From Cyanobium sp. Cruz-8D1 (GTDB lineage: Bacteria; Cyanobacteriota; Cyanobacteriia; PCC-6307; Cyanobiaceae): 64,000 bases of DNA. How positions within the stretch are numbered: the first letter of the stretch is position 1; each line of letters begins with the position of its first letter. The stretch spans positions 1 through 64,000 of the forward strand of contig NZ_JAGQCD010000003.1 of assembly GCF_024345975.1 (NCBI RefSeq). Reading direction: 5' to 3'. The notes under the pieces are model-generated. The model saw only the letters and a program-made list of their open reading frames with translations, had not been told where the DNA came from and did not search any database. Both the position numbers and the translations under genes were made by a program. Positions 16,686 through 25,300 of the stretch are shown here, one piece after another.

Positions 16686-16861
16686 TGGACCATCCGTTCT
16701 GGCTCCTGGTGCCCTGGCTGGTCTTCTCCATCGGCATGGGGCTCAAGACCTGGAAGGTGACTCGGCTGATCAACCATCAGCTGCGCAGGAGTGCCTGGGG
16801 GGTGGAACCGTTCCGAGCTGGGCTGGAGCGAAACTGGCAGCGGAATCAGTCGCTGAGCTGA
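16685..16861 (+). CDS. Small single-helix membrane protein
   Basis: A 58-residue protein with one N-terminal membrane helix (HPFWLLVPWLVFSIGMGLK), then a basic, aromatic tail (WKVTRLINHQLRRSAWGVEP). The ATG at 16685 overlaps the previous stop (TGATG), so the two genes are coupled. A holin-like or spanin-like role is conceivable from the topology only. Confidence 0.55.
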   Translation: MDHPFWLLVPWLVFSIGMGLKTWKVTRLINHQLRRSAWGVEPFRAGLERNWQRNQSLS

Positions 16862-16872
16862 GTCAGCCGAAA

Positions 16873-16901
16873 GCCCCGGGGGCCCGCAGGCCCGCCGGGG
16901 C
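16873..16901. terminator. GC-rich hairpin between convergent genes
   Basis: GCCCCGG (16873-16879) and CCGGGGC (16895-16901) form a strong stem. It lies 12 bp after one stop codon and 23 bp before the stop of the facing gene, so it can serve both directions. No U-tract is seen. Confidence 0.5.
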
Positions 16902-16923
16902 AGGGGCCGCAGCCCCTGGCGGC

Positions 16924-17136
16924 TCACAGCACCGCCACGGTGCCCAGCCGCTTGGCCTGGAGCTTGCGGGCCAGCTGATGGGCCAGCTGCGCCGGAATGA
17001 AGCGGGGCTTTTTGACCGGCAGCCCGCGGCGGCCATAGAAGACCGTGAGGCGCTCAGCATCGGGCGCCTTGATCCCGCCGGGATAGACGAACACCGCAAG
17101 CTGGCGGATCTCGCAGCGGGGGAAAGAGGAGGCCAT
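16924..17136 (-). CDS. Small hypothetical protein with CAAGG leader
   Basis: A 70-residue basic protein starting MASSFPRCEIRQLAVFVYPG. The core IKAPDAERLTVFYGRRGLPV and FIPAQLAHQLARKLQAKRLG looks folded and conserved. An in-frame TTG at 17190 would lengthen it, but ATG 17136 puts the inverted repeat at 17184-17228 about 50 bp upstream, as in four other small minus-strand genes. It stands alone, opposite to the structural genes. Function unknown. Confidence 0.55.
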   Translation of the reverse strand: MASSFPRCEIRQLAVFVYPGGIKAPDAERLTVFYGRRGLPVKKPRFIPAQLAHQLARKLQAKRLGTVAVL

Positions 17137-17183
17137 CACGAAGGAGGCGAGGGACACCCGCGTCAGGCCCCGGCTGTAGCGAC

Positions 17184-17228
17184 CTGGCAAGGACGCCTCG
17201 CAGAGGCGCCTGGCCCGATCCTTGCCAG
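17184..17228 (-). promoter_or_regulatory. CAAGG-type inverted-repeat leader A
   Basis: CTGGCAAGGA (17184-17193) pairs with TCCTTGCCAG (17219-17228), a perfect 10-bp inverted repeat. CAAGG begins 52 bp before the ATG at 17136. It shares both arms plus GGCC-GATCCTTG-like inner sequence with leader B near 35.06 kb. Confidence 0.55.
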
Positions 17229-17398
17229 GGCGAGACGGCTGGGGCAGCGGTGCCCCCTTTCTCCCCCTCGCCGACCGTGAGGCCTCCGGCCCCCGCGCGT
17301 GCTGAACCCCTTCATCAAAGGGCTGCCTGCTCTGGCGGTTCTTCCCCCCCGCAGCTCACACAGCAGCCTGGAAGAGTTTAATGTTTGGCAGCATGCTA

Positions 17399-17404
17399 TA
17401 TAAT
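17399..17404 (+). promoter_or_regulatory. -10 promoter element (TATAAT)
   Basis: A perfect TATAAT in an AT-rich patch. No strong -35 is seen (TTTAAT at 17377 is the best, spacing 16). It overlaps an in-frame TTG at 17404, which therefore should not be the start of the following gene. Confidence 0.5.
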
Positions 17405-17424
17405 TGAACTGGAAGCTATTTATT

Positions 17425-18009
17425 GTGATCCATAAAATTTGTCGCTACGGAATCATTCTGCTGTCATTCGTTGGGGCATCTTCGCGCGCCAGCGAGTGGT
17501 GCCACGATGTAACAGAGGGAATCCCAAGGACCATCACTGGGGCTGTCCGCCTACATGTCTCAAGCCAATATGCTTTTGGATATGATGATATAAAGCGCGT
17601 CGTCGATGCTGGCGGAGGAATTGACTGCAGGCATACCAGGCCAGCGGCGAGAACTGAGCTGCTGGCCTGCTCTAACGGTCTTCGAGCCGTAGGAACGACC
17701 AAGGACCGACTATGTACCACTCAAGAGAAGTACGGAAGCGATTCAAGCAACCGTGCAATCTGCGCGCTGACCGGCGGCACGATTCCTGAGACAGACTGGA
17801 AGATAACGGATAAGATCGGCCAAGCCTTCAATGACTATGACGAGGACTGGGAGTCTCATTCCCCTGTTCGAGGATGCGTTCTCTCCTCTTCAGGGAAATA
17901 CGAGCGTCGTGGATACAAAGCACTCGGTCTAACTGCAGGAGATTACAAGCTCTACTTCGTCAGGGAAGAGCTGGATGTCTACGATCCGAAGCGTCAGCCT
18001 TCTTTTTAG
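17425..18009 (+). CDS. Secreted protein of unknown function
   Basis: A 194-residue exported protein. The start is GTG 17425, with GGAAG 9 bp before it, downstream of the TATAAT at 17399. A signal peptide (CRYGIILLSFVGASSRAS) is followed by a cysteine-containing mature part: EWCHDVTEGIPRTITGAVRL, DCRHTRPAARTELLACSNGL. Cysteines come in several pairs, suggesting disulfides. GC content is lower than in neighbours, so it is likely an added gene expressed from its own promoter in the lysogen. No family recognised. Confidence 0.6.
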   Translation: MIHKICRYGIILLSFVGASSRASEWCHDVTEGIPRTITGAVRLHVSSQYAFGYDDIKRVVDAGGGIDCRHTRPAARTELLACSNGLRAVGTTKDRLCTTQEKYGSDSSNRAICALTGGTIPETDWKITDKIGQAFNDYDEDWESHSPVRGCVLSSSGKYERRGYKALGLTAGDYKLYFVREELDVYDPKRQPSF

Positions 18010-18050
18010 GTGAGCCCCCTCCTGCAGGAGGCCCGCCTGGCTGCCTGGCT

Positions 18051-18236
18051 TCAGAAGGGCAGCAGTGCCTCCAGCTCTGGATCGACCGGCATGGCTGGCG
18101 CGGCTGCTTGCTGCTCGCACAGCACCTGGGCTGCCAGCTCAGCCAGCCGTGGCCAGCGCCCGCTGCAGAACGCCAGATCCTCCAGCACCTGCCAGGAGAA
18201 CTGCTGCAGCTGAGCTTTGCGGGACAGAGGGGCCAT
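18051..18236 (-). CDS. Small hypothetical protein with CAAGG leader
   Basis: A 61-residue helical protein: MAPLSRKAQLQQFSWQVLED, then LAFCSGRWPRLAELAAQVLC and a short acidic end. It lies alone against the structural genes. An inverted repeat TCAAGGG...CCCTTGA begins about 44 bp upstream. Function unknown. Confidence 0.5.
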   Translation of the reverse strand: MAPLSRKAQLQQFSWQVLEDLAFCSGRWPRLAELAAQVLCEQQAAAPAMPVDPELEALLPF

Positions 18237-18278
18237 GGGAGGGCTCCGCGTAGGACCCCTCAGCCGGCGGGGGGCGGG

Positions 18279-18354
18279 TCAAGGGCCCGTCCACAACTGA
18301 GATGCGGAGCGCAGCGCAGCCAACGTCCCAGCGGCGGGCTCGTATCACCCTTGA
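18279..18354 (-). promoter_or_regulatory. CAAGG-type inverted-repeat leader D
   Basis: TCAAGGG (18279-18285) and CCCTTGA (18348-18354) are perfect inverted arms with a long spacer. CAAGG begins 44 bp before the ATG at 18236. The remaining gap to the capsid gene at 18491 shows no gene. Confidence 0.45.
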
Positions 18355-18490
18355 GGCGCCCCCCGACCATGAGGAGGGCCGGAGCGGAGTCCCAACAGCG
18401 ACCTTTCAGCCACATCACCGCTGCGCTGCTTCTGCCCATGGCAATAGGCAGTGACGTGATCTGGGGCCGGGCCCCGGGAGTGCAGCACCG

Positions 18491-19408
18491 ATGGGCCTCA
18501 CCCTGATCGAGGCAGCCAAGTACGAGACCCGCCTGGAGCACCTGGCGGTGATCAAGACCTTCGCTGAGGGCGAACTGCTCAGCTGGCTGCCGTTCATGAA
18601 CATCGCCGGCGGCGGCCTCTTTTATTCCGTTGAGAAGGAGCTCCCCTCGGTGGGCTTCCGGGCGGTGAACGAGGGCTACAAGCAGAGCTACGGCGTCGTC
18701 GACCCCCAGTCAGAAGCCGTGCACCTGTTTGGAGGCGACGTGGATGTGGACCGCTCGATCGTTGATCTGCAGGGCCCCGAGGCCCGGGCGGCGCAGACCG
18801 AGATGAAGGTTCGCTCGATGCGGCTGACGCTGGAGGCGGCGCTGATCAACGGTGATGCCACCGCCAGCCAGGGCCGGGGCTTTGACGGCCTGGCCAAACG
18901 CCTCGCCCCGGGCAGCGAAATGGCGCTGAACAACGGCGGCGGGGCGCTGGATTTCGACAAGCTCGATGAGCTGATCGACTCGGTCAATTCCTACGGCGGC
19001 CGGAAGTATCTGGTGATGAGCAAGGCGATGCGCCGCCAGCTCAATGCCCTCGCCCGCCAGACCGTGGGCCAGGGCGTCTACAACGTGAGCACCAACAATC
19101 TGGGCGTGATGGTGCATCACTACCAGGAGTGCCAGATCCTCACAGTTGATCGCGACGCCCAGGGCCTGGAGGTGCTGGGTTACGGCGAGGCAGGGGGCAC
19201 CAGCTCGATCTACTGCTGCACCTTCGGGGATCAGGCAGTGACCGGTCTGCAGGGCCCCTTCCAGGGCCGCTACGGCATCTCGGTGCGGGATCTGGGCGAG
19301 GTGCCTGATGCCCCGGTGTTCCGCACCCGGATCGATTGGTACGTGGGCTTTGGCGTCATGCACCCCCGCGCTGCTGGCCGGCTGCACTCCATTGCCCCGA
19401 TCTCTTGA
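18491..19408 (+). CDS. Major capsid protein (HK97-like fold)
   Basis: A 305-residue protein: MGLTLIEAAKYETRLEHLAV, a long E-loop-like part (PFMNIAGGGLFYSVEKELPS and VGFRAVNEGYKQSYG), then ALINGDATASQGRGFDGLAK and the late P-domain sequence TFGDQAVTGLQGPFQGRYGI. The N-terminal helix, E-loop region and closing VDWYVGF-like strand (IDWYVGFGVMHPRAAGRLHS) are typical of bacteriophage coat proteins of this size. It comes after scaffold. No separate head protease is visible. Confidence 0.8.
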   Translation: MGLTLIEAAKYETRLEHLAVIKTFAEGELLSWLPFMNIAGGGLFYSVEKELPSVGFRAVNEGYKQSYGVVDPQSEAVHLFGGDVDVDRSIVDLQGPEARAAQTEMKVRSMRLTLEAALINGDATASQGRGFDGLAKRLAPGSEMALNNGGGALDFDKLDELIDSVNSYGGRKYLVMSKAMRRQLNALARQTVGQGVYNVSTNNLGVMVHHYQECQILTVDRDAQGLEVLGYGEAGGTSSIYCCTFGDQAVTGLQGPFQGRYGISVRDLGEVPDAPVFRTRIDWYVGFGVMHPRAAGRLHSIAPIS

Positions 19409-19430
19409 GGGGCCAGGGGCCCCTTCTCAA
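19409..19430 (+). terminator. Hairpin after the capsid gene
   Basis: GGGGCC-AG-GGGCCCC directly after the capsid stop folds as a short GC stem, followed by TTCTC. It may attenuate transcription so that capsid mRNA is made in excess. Confidence 0.35.
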
Positions 19431-19506
19431 TGGGGCTGGGGCTGCGCTTTGCGGTACTGCTCTCGGCCCAACAACCACTGCTTCTTTTCGTCTTTGAGAC
19501 CGACCG

Positions 19507-19944
19507 ATGACTCGCCTGAAAGCCAACGCCCTGCTGGATGCCGCCACGGTGCTGGTGGGCTGGACCAACCGCTCCGCCACCCGCGACACCGAGAAGGTGT
19601 TCACCAGCGGTGAGGTGGTGAAGCTCAACACCAAGCTCGACGCCGCTGCCCGCTTCTCCCTGCTGGTCTCCCATCCGGGCCACAGCGATGCGGTGACCGT
19701 GGTGCTGCACCTGGCGCCTGAACTCCGCGACGGAACCATGGGCACCTTCGTCCCCGTCGCCACCGTCGCCGTCCCGGCGGAAGGCGGTCGGGTCGAGGCC
19801 TACATCTCCGGCCACGACATCCTGCTGGACACCGCCGATGTGGATAACGCTGACCTGCCGGCGCTCTGCTTTGCCAAGGCCGTCGTCACCCCTTCGACCC
19901 CGGAGGGGATGGTCGTCGGCCTGACTGCCACCCTGCCGGCCTGA
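19507..19944 (+). CDS. Hypothetical virion protein
   Basis: A 145-residue beta-rich protein: MTRLKANALLDAATVLVGWT, VKLNTKLDAAARFSLLVSHP, EGGRVEAYISGHDILLDTAD. It sits immediately after the capsid gene, where head decoration proteins are usually found. That role is inferred from position; no motif proves it. Confidence 0.55.
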   Translation: MTRLKANALLDAATVLVGWTNRSATRDTEKVFTSGEVVKLNTKLDAAARFSLLVSHPGHSDAVTVVLHLAPELRDGTMGTFVPVATVAVPAEGGRVEAYISGHDILLDTADVDNADLPALCFAKAVVTPSTPEGMVVGLTATLPA

Positions 19945-19946
19945 AC

Positions 19947-20471
19947 ATGAACCACTCCCCCATGGCCGGGCTCGCTGCCCAGGGGCCCCTTCCGGCCGGG
20001 ATGCTGCGCATCCGCCTGGGCAGTCAGGAGCGCTACGTCTGGCCGGTGCATCTGCCCGGCTGGCTGGGGCTCGGCTGGCGTGTTGCTGGGGCCGAGGCAT
20101 CAGCTGGAGCCCCATCAGCTGGGGTCGCCGCTGCAGATCCGCCGGCTCCCATCGCCGCAGATGTATGCCAGCTGCTTGAGCCGAACGATGCAAAACCTGC
20201 ATCACCCCGCGGCCGGCGCGGCAGGCGCCGCAAGGAAGAGCCCGAGCAACTCGCGGCACCTGCTGACACCGGTGCCGGCACCGTCAACGACAGCAGCGAC
20301 AGCGATGCCAGCGGCAATGAGCTCAGCAAACAGGAGCAGGACGCTGAACCCCCTGCTGCTGGCGGCGCAGAGCCGGATCCAGATCCCGACTCTGCTGCTG
20401 ATCCATCGCCTGATGCAGAGCTGGCTCTCACCGCCCTGCCGGATGACCTCTTCGACGACCCGCTGATCTGA
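19947..20471 (+). CDS. Low-complexity acidic virion-operon protein
   Basis: A 174-residue protein with a short folded start (MLRIRLGSQERYVWPVHLPG), a basic stretch (RGRRGRRRKEEPEQ), then a long Asp/Ala/Pro/Ser-rich tail ending LPDDLFDDPLI. It begins 3 bp after the previous stop. The charged disordered tail resembles linker or connector proteins. Function unknown. Confidence 0.5.
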   Translation: MNHSPMAGLAAQGPLPAGMLRIRLGSQERYVWPVHLPGWLGLGWRVAGAEASAGAPSAGVAAADPPAPIAADVCQLLEPNDAKPASPRGRRGRRRKEEPEQLAAPADTGAGTVNDSSDSDASGNELSKQEQDAEPPAAGGAEPDPDPDSAADPSPDAELALTALPDDLFDDPLI

Positions 20472-20484
20472 TCCCCTGCTGGCC

Positions 20485-21261
20485 ATGCCCTACCCCCTGC
20501 CCCAGCAACCCAGCACCGTGGGCGGCCAACGGGTACGGCTGCTTCCACCGATCGGCTGCCCAGGGGTAGAGCAGTGGGTGCTGCCGATGGAGTTCAGTCG
20601 CTGGGCCGAGCTGGGCTACCGCAAGGGACCCATCCCGGCCGATGACCTCGAACTGTTCTGGCTGCCGGCCGACAGCCGCTGGAATGAACCGGTCGGCTCA
20701 GCTGCGATCGAGCTGCTGATCAACCCGCGGCAGACCATCCCCTCACCGATCTCGGTGACCTGGGGCGACGGCAGCAGCAACGTGGTGCCCTGCCCCGCGG
20801 TCTCCAGGCAGGCCCCGCGGCTGCGGCACGTCTACGCCCAGCGGGCCGATGTAACCGTGCAGGTGCAGCTGGGGATGCTGATCGCCACGCTGCGAGTGGC
20901 CCTGGTGGGTTGTCCGGTGCCGCCCCAGCAGCTGCTGAACAACCGCGATGGTGGCGGCGGCACCGGTGGTGTGATCCAGCCGCTGATCCCCAGCGGCGGC
21001 ATCACCGGCGAGCCCTACGACGGCCGCCATACCGTGGTCTGGCGCCTGCGGCTCCATCCCAATGGCGGCCTGGGCTTCATGCCGGACCCGAGCAGTGGTG
21101 AGCCGGCCCTCGCTGTGGTGCAGGAATCAGGTGTCGGCAGCCGCGCCACCCGCTGGTACTCCGGCGATGGGCCGCCGCCATCCACCCTGCAGCCCCCGCC
21201 AGCGGTGGGGGACTTCTATCTGGACCGCCTCAGCGGGCAGGTCTACGAACTCTCTGCCTGA
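20485..21261 (+). CDS. Hypothetical virion protein with PKD-like segment
   Basis: A 258-residue beta-rich protein. ISVTWGDGSSNVVPCPAVSR followed by LRHVYAQ resembles the W-G-D-G...H-x-Y core of PKD/Ig-like domains. The end, GDFYLDRLSGQVYEL, resembles the [15 protein letters not shown] motif of the collagen-like fibre at 22679, so both may share a small fibre-linking domain. Probably a surface or fibre-associated protein. Confidence 0.55.
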   Translation: MPYPLPQQPSTVGGQRVRLLPPIGCPGVEQWVLPMEFSRWAELGYRKGPIPADDLELFWLPADSRWNEPVGSAAIELLINPRQTIPSPISVTWGDGSSNVVPCPAVSRQAPRLRHVYAQRADVTVQVQLGMLIATLRVALVGCPVPPQQLLNNRDGGGGTGGVIQPLIPSGGITGEPYDGRHTVVWRLRLHPNGGLGFMPDPSSGEPALAVVQESGVGSRATRWYSGDGPPPSTLQPPPAVGDFYLDRLSGQVYELSA

Positions 21262-21268
21262 TCTCCCT

Positions 21269-21967
21269 GTGCCTGAGCTCAACAAGGGGCTGGCCGAGCG
21301 GGTGGAGGTGTTCACCCGTGCCACCAGCGATGCCCTGCAGAAAGCCGTCGGCGAGGTTCTTGATGCCCGCAACCCCTGGCAGCTGCTCTACCGGCTCTCG
21401 CGCATCGTGCTGCTGGGGCTGGTGCTCTACACCGCCTGGCTGCTGATCACCCTTCAACCGGACCTGGCCAAGCGGATGAGCACCACCACCGCCGCCACCC
21501 TGCAGGAACAGGTGAGCGCGCATCAGGGGCAGGTGCAAACCCTCCTGCGCAGCTCGATCGAGAGCAGCGGCGATGGTCTCCACACCCTGGCTCTGCTGCA
21601 GTGGGAGGGCGGCGGCAGCGTCACCGTGCTGGCGGTCGATGGGCGCCACGGCCAGCTGGCTCTGACGCCGGGACAACAACCGCTGCTGGGTGTGGAGATG
21701 GCCGAGGCCCTGGGCCATGTGGCGTTGGGCCTCTGTGCCACTGAGGGGCCCGCGGCCCTGCCGATGGCGGTGCGTTCGCCGGCAGGCAGCAACGGCGTGA
21801 TCCTGGTCTGTCCTGTGGGTTGCAGCAGTGCAGGGCGCAGCCAGGGACTGCTGCTGGCGCTCTACGACCAAGAACGACCAGAGTCCTCTGGTGGCCTGCA
21901 CGAGCGGCAGCAGAAGCAGTTGCAGCTGATTTCCCAGCGACTCGGCCAGCTCCTGGCGCAGCGCTGA
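21269..21967 (+). CDS. Single-pass membrane protein in virion operon
   Basis: A 232-residue protein (GTG start at 21269, 7 bp after the previous stop). Residues about 30-50 are amphipathic, and a membrane helix lies at about 41-59 (IVLLGLVLYTAWLLITL). The rest is a soluble domain rich in beta sequence (GGGSVTVLAVDGRHGQLALT), ending in a helical tail (RQQKQLQLISQRLGQLLAQR). Membrane injection, lysis or an unrelated host-interaction role are all possible. Confidence 0.5.
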   Translation: MPELNKGLAERVEVFTRATSDALQKAVGEVLDARNPWQLLYRLSRIVLLGLVLYTAWLLITLQPDLAKRMSTTTAATLQEQVSAHQGQVQTLLRSSIESSGDGLHTLALLQWEGGGSVTVLAVDGRHGQLALTPGQQPLLGVEMAEALGHVALGLCATEGPAALPMAVRSPAGSNGVILVCPVGCSSAGRSQGLLLALYDQERPESSGGLHERQQKQLQLISQRLGQLLAQR

Positions 21968-21970
21968 GCG

Positions 21971-22012
21971 CAACTCCAAATTTGGCGTCGATTAGGAGTT
22001 GGTTTGGAGTTG
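21971..22012. repeat. Perfect 10-bp inverted repeat CAACTCCAAA / TTTGGAGTTG
   Basis: Arms at 21971-21980 and 22003-22012 with a 22-bp spacer that contains a third partial copy (AGGAGTTGG). It starts 4 bp after a stop codon. It could be a terminator stem or an operator for the fibre genes. Confidence 0.4.
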
Positions 22013-22058
22013 TGCATCCCGCGCTGGCAAGAGCCAGTGATGCCGCCACCTGCACTCG

Positions 22059-22445
22059 ATGCCCCTCTCCTGGCGTCAGCTCGCCTCGCTACTCGGACCC
22101 GCTGGACCGATGCCGCCCCAGCTGGCCTTGCTGGCGAGCCCCCAGGCCAATGACCGGCGCATCCTGCTGCGGGCACCCCAGGTCCTGACCATCAGCCGCG
22201 TCGATGCCGTGCTCAGCGGCGGCACCAGCCCCAGTGTCTCCTTCTCACTGCGCCATGGCGCCGATGTTTCCGCCACAGGCACAGCTGCCACGACGGATCC
22301 GATCACCGTCACCAGCACCACGACCGGCAGTGCGAGCACGAGTTTTCAGGTCCCAGAAATCCCCGCAGGTCACTGGCTGTGGCTGCAGATCACTACTGCC
22401 TCTGGCTCACCGGCGGTACTGACGGTTTCGATCGCGATGCAGTAA
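22059..22445 (+). CDS. Hypothetical surface protein
   Basis: A 128-residue beta-rich protein: MPLSWRQLASLLGPAGPMPP, then ILLRAPQVLTISRVDAVLSG and a Thr/Ser-rich sheet (ATTDPITVTSTTTGSASTSF) ending LTVSIAMQ. The composition resembles carbohydrate-binding or fibre-capping beta sandwiches. It comes before the collagen-like fibre gene. Confidence 0.5.
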   Translation: MPLSWRQLASLLGPAGPMPPQLALLASPQANDRRILLRAPQVLTISRVDAVLSGGTSPSVSFSLRHGADVSATGTAATTDPITVTSTTTGSASTSFQVPEIPAGHWLWLQITTASGSPAVLTVSIAMQ

Positions 22446-22657
22446 GGACTCCTGCCTTCCGGAAGGGAAGACAGGAGGCTGGGCCGGGCTGGGAAAGCTG
22501 GGGCGCGGAACTGCACGCGCCCGGCGTCGCCGGTCTTGTTCAGCAGGTGGCCGGGGTGGCGCTGCCTGCCTCGGCAACACTCCACCTCTATCCAGACCCC
22601 GCAGGCCCCGACCGTCCCCCGATGGGGACAATCCCGCTCCATGGCAATAGCCGATGA
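22379..22657 (+). CDS. Possible small protein before the fibre gene (uncertain)
   Basis: A frame running through 22446-22657 encodes WESWGAELHAPGVAGLVQQV then AGVALPASATLHLYPDPAGP, which looks protein-like with GC-rich third positions. The only clear start is a GTG at 22379 inside the preceding gene, and it would run through the hairpin. A competing frame is equally GC-rich. I list it because otherwise the gap of 233 bp is empty. Confidence 0.25.
   Translation: MAADHYCLWLTGGTDGFDRDAVRTPAFRKGRQEAGPGWESWGAELHAPGVAGLVQQVAGVALPASATLHLYPDPAGPDRPPMGTIPLHGNSR
22448..22476. terminator. Strong hairpin after the 22059 gene
   Basis: CTCCTGCCTTCC and GGAAGGGAAGACAGGAG form a long, nearly perfect stem 3 bp after the stop codon. 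No T-run follows, so it could be an attenuator rather than a full terminator. Confidence 0.35.
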
Positions 22658-22678
22658 CGCAACACCCGTCTGGCTGCC

Positions 22679-23923
22679 ATGGGGTCCTGGAATTCCACCG
22701 GTTCAATCCGCGGTCCTGAGGGACCCGCCGGCCCGCAGGGCTCTCCCGGCGTTCAGGGCAACCAGGGGCCTGCTGGTCCCCAGGGGGCCCAAGGGCCTGC
22801 TGGCTTGCAGGGTCCAGAAGGTCCCGCTGGCCCTTCTGGCCCGGCTGGTCCGACCGGATCGCAGGGCATCCAGGGCCCAGCCGGGATCGGCATCAACTTC
22901 AAGGGCTCGGTGGCGGCACTCGCCAACCTGCCCGCCAATGCCGCCCAGGGCGATGCCTACCTGGTGCAGGCCGATGACTCACTGCGGGTGTGGGACAGCG
23001 GCACCAGCAGCTGGGTGAATGGCGGCTCCATCCAGGGGCCCCAGGGACCAGCCGGTGTGGCGGGCCCCGCAGGTGCCGCTGGTCCCCAAGGCCCGGCCGG
23101 CCCTCAAGGTCCGCAAGGCATCCAGGGACCTGCCGGTATCGATGGCCTGATCGGCCCCCGCGGCACGGGCTGGTTCACCGGTAGCGGTGCTCCACCGCTG
23201 AACATCCCTGGTGCGGTGGATGGCGACCTCTACCTCGACCTGCTCACCGGCACCGTCTACCAGCTCGGCCCGATTCGCGTGGCCGATCTGCCCGCCATCG
23301 GCAGCTCCTTCCAGGGCGGCTACTACGCCGGTCTGATCAGCCACACCGCCAATGGGGTGGCCACCCATGCGTTGATCATTTCGCCCAAGGCTTCTGGCTC
23401 GCTGCTGAACGTGGCCTGGAAGACGGCGAACACCTCCACCACGGGCACCACAAGCGTGTTCGACGGCTGGGCGAACAGCGAGGCGATGAACAACGCCAGC
23501 CATCCGGCGGCGCAGTTCTGCCGCTCGCTCTCGATCGGCGGCTACGACGACTGGTATCTGCCGGCCACCCAGGAGTGGGATGTGCTGTATCGGTCCTTCA
23601 AGCCGGAGGCGACGGCCAACGGCACCTATTCGGGGGCGGGCTATGGCGCCAACCCCTATGCGGTGCCGGCGGGCGGCAACTACACCGACAGCAACCCGGC
23701 CCTCACCTCGGTGCTCGCCTTCCGCGCTGGTGGGGCGGAGACGCTCAAGCACTTCGACGAGGCCTACGGCGACGATCCCTTCCTGCACTGGACCTCCACC
23801 CAGGTCGCCAGCGGCACCGCCTACCAGCGGATGACCTACATGGGCGATCAGTTCGCCGAGAGCAAGACGATCGCCTCCGCCACCCAGGTGCGCGCCATCC
23901 GCCGCATCCAGGTGCTGCCTTGA
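22679..23923 (+). CDS. Collagen-like fibre protein with Lcl/DUF1566-like C-terminus
   Basis: A 414-residue fibre. Two collagen-type Gly-X-Y runs lie at about 11-66 ([20 protein letters not shown]...) and about 113-158. Between them is a short domain with [20 protein letters not shown], and after them [16 protein letters not shown]. The C-terminal 200 residues match Lcl/DUF1566-type domains ([45 protein letters not shown]), known from bacterial collagen-like adhesins and phage fibres. It should be a trimeric receptor-binding fibre. The Gly-X-Y repeats are prone to slippage between strains. Confidence 0.8.
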   Translation: MGSWNSTGSIRGPEGPAGPQGSPGVQGNQGPAGPQGAQGPAGLQGPEGPAGPSGPAGPTGSQGIQGPAGIGINFKGSVAALANLPANAAQGDAYLVQADDSLRVWDSGTSSWVNGGSIQGPQGPAGVAGPAGAAGPQGPAGPQGPQGIQGPAGIDGLIGPRGTGWFTGSGAPPLNIPGAVDGDLYLDLLTGTVYQLGPIRVADLPAIGSSFQGGYYAGLISHTANGVATHALIISPKASGSLLNVAWKTANTSTTGTTSVFDGWANSEAMNNASHPAAQFCRSLSIGGYDDWYLPATQEWDVLYRSFKPEATANGTYSGAGYGANPYAVPAGGNYTDSNPALTSVLAFRAGGAETLKHFDEAYGDDPFLHWTSTQVASGTAYQRMTYMGDQFAESKTIASATQVRAIRRIQVLP

Positions 23924-23962
23924 TGCTTCGTCCGACCGTCTGTTGCTGAGGGTGATGGGCTG

Positions 23963-24382
23963 ATGGCCAGCTGGCTGCCGCGCACCCAGATCCCTGGCCA
24001 GCGGCTGAGCGTGAGCGCCACCACCACGCCCCTGCTCCCCGGGGCCAGCGCCCTACTCGACCTGCCCGGTCTGGGGCGGCTCGGCCATTTCCTGGCTGTC
24101 AGCACCGATGCGCCGGGCTGGGTGAGCTTCTACAGCTCGCTGGCGGCGCGGGAATCCGATGGCAGTCGTCCGATCACCCAGGACCCGGCCCCGGGCAGCG
24201 GGGTGCTGCTCGATCTAGCCACCACCACCGCCTCCCTCACGGTCACCGCCCCGCCAGGCGGCACCTACTTCTCCACCGATACCGCGGCGGCCATGCCGCT
24301 GCTGCGGGCATTGGTGCGCAACACCGGCACCAGCCAGGCCGCCATCGCCGTGACCGTGACCGCCGTCGTGCTGGCGCCTTGA
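23963..24382 (+). CDS. Hypothetical fibre-region protein
   Basis: A 139-residue beta-rich protein: MASWLPRTQIPGQRLSVSAT, GHFLAVSTDAPGWVSFYSSL, VTVTAVVLAP. Composition and place between fibre genes suggest a surface protein or fibre chaperone. No motif is recognised. Confidence 0.5.
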   Translation: MASWLPRTQIPGQRLSVSATTTPLLPGASALLDLPGLGRLGHFLAVSTDAPGWVSFYSSLAARESDGSRPITQDPAPGSGVLLDLATTTASLTVTAPPGGTYFSTDTAAAMPLLRALVRNTGTSQAAIAVTVTAVVLAP

Positions 24383-24397
24383 GATGAGGCCCACCCG

Positions 24398-25300
24398 ATG
24401 AGCAGCCGCACCCTGATCGACATCAGCCGCCTCGGCACCGACACCTCCTGGCCCTCGGTGGCGGTGGAGGTGAACGGCTATCTGCAGAACTGGATCGCCG
24501 CGGCCAACGCCCAGGTGAGCCAGCACCAGCTGCGCATCGCCACCGCACCCAACCCCGAGGCCACTGCCACGGACCCCTGCGGCTGGCGCATCGAGGCGAC
24601 CCTCGCCCAACTCACCCCTGGCGGGGAGCCGGCGGTGCTGTTGCTGGAGGTGTTCCTCACCGGCACCACCCTGCAGATCAAGCCGGGCATCGGCAACACC
24701 GAGCCCTACGTGGGGGCCGACACCGAACAGGGCTGGGTGTACCCCGCCGGCGATGTCGGCTACAGCAATGGCACCTGGAGCACCACGCCGCTGCCGTTCA
24801 ACGCGCAGGTGGGCTGGTCGCTGGCGCCAGGAGCTGAATACTTCGTGTTCGCCTACAGCCAGCACCGCTTCACGAACAGGCAGGCGGTGCCGCTGCTGAT
24901 CGCTCGCGACCAGGTGTCCGGCCACTGGATCCTGGCGGGCACGCCTCCCACCAGCACCAGCGATGCTCTGCGTGCGGTGAGCTGGAACGCCCGCTCCGGC
25001 CAACCCTCGGGCTCGCGCGGCCTGCTGCGCGAGAGCTTCTCGGCACCGGTGATGATCCGCCGGCCGGGCGAGCTGGTGATCGCCACCACCGATTGGAGCT
25101 ACTACGAGAGCGCCAACGAACCGGCCCAGTTCTGGGAGCCACTGCTGTTGCCGCCCGACTTCGCGGCCCTCAACGTGAGCAGCGCGGCGATGAGCTACTA
25201 CAAGTCGCCCGATGGCAACGAGTGGCTGGCGATCGGCGGCCACGGCCTACTGCTGCGCACCAAGGACGCGTCTGCTCCCCAGGGAGGCGCAGGGCCATGA
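24398..25300 (+). CDS. Hypothetical virion surface protein
   Basis: A 300-residue protein: MSSRTLIDISRLGTDTSWPS, FVFAYSQHRFTNRQAVPLLI, MSYYKSPDGNEWLAIGGHGL. Aromatic and Ser/Thr-rich beta sequence suggests an adsorption apparatus component. It ends in an ATGA overlap with the next gene. Confidence 0.5.
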   Translation: MSSRTLIDISRLGTDTSWPSVAVEVNGYLQNWIAAANAQVSQHQLRIATAPNPEATATDPCGWRIEATLAQLTPGGEPAVLLLEVFLTGTTLQIKPGIGNTEPYVGADTEQGWVYPAGDVGYSNGTWSTTPLPFNAQVGWSLAPGAEYFVFAYSQHRFTNRQAVPLLIARDQVSGHWILAGTPPTSTSDALRAVSWNARSGQPSGSRGLLRESFSAPVMIRRPGELVIATTDWSYYESANEPAQFWEPLLLPPDFAALNVSSAAMSYYKSPDGNEWLAIGGHGLLLRTKDASAPQGGAGP

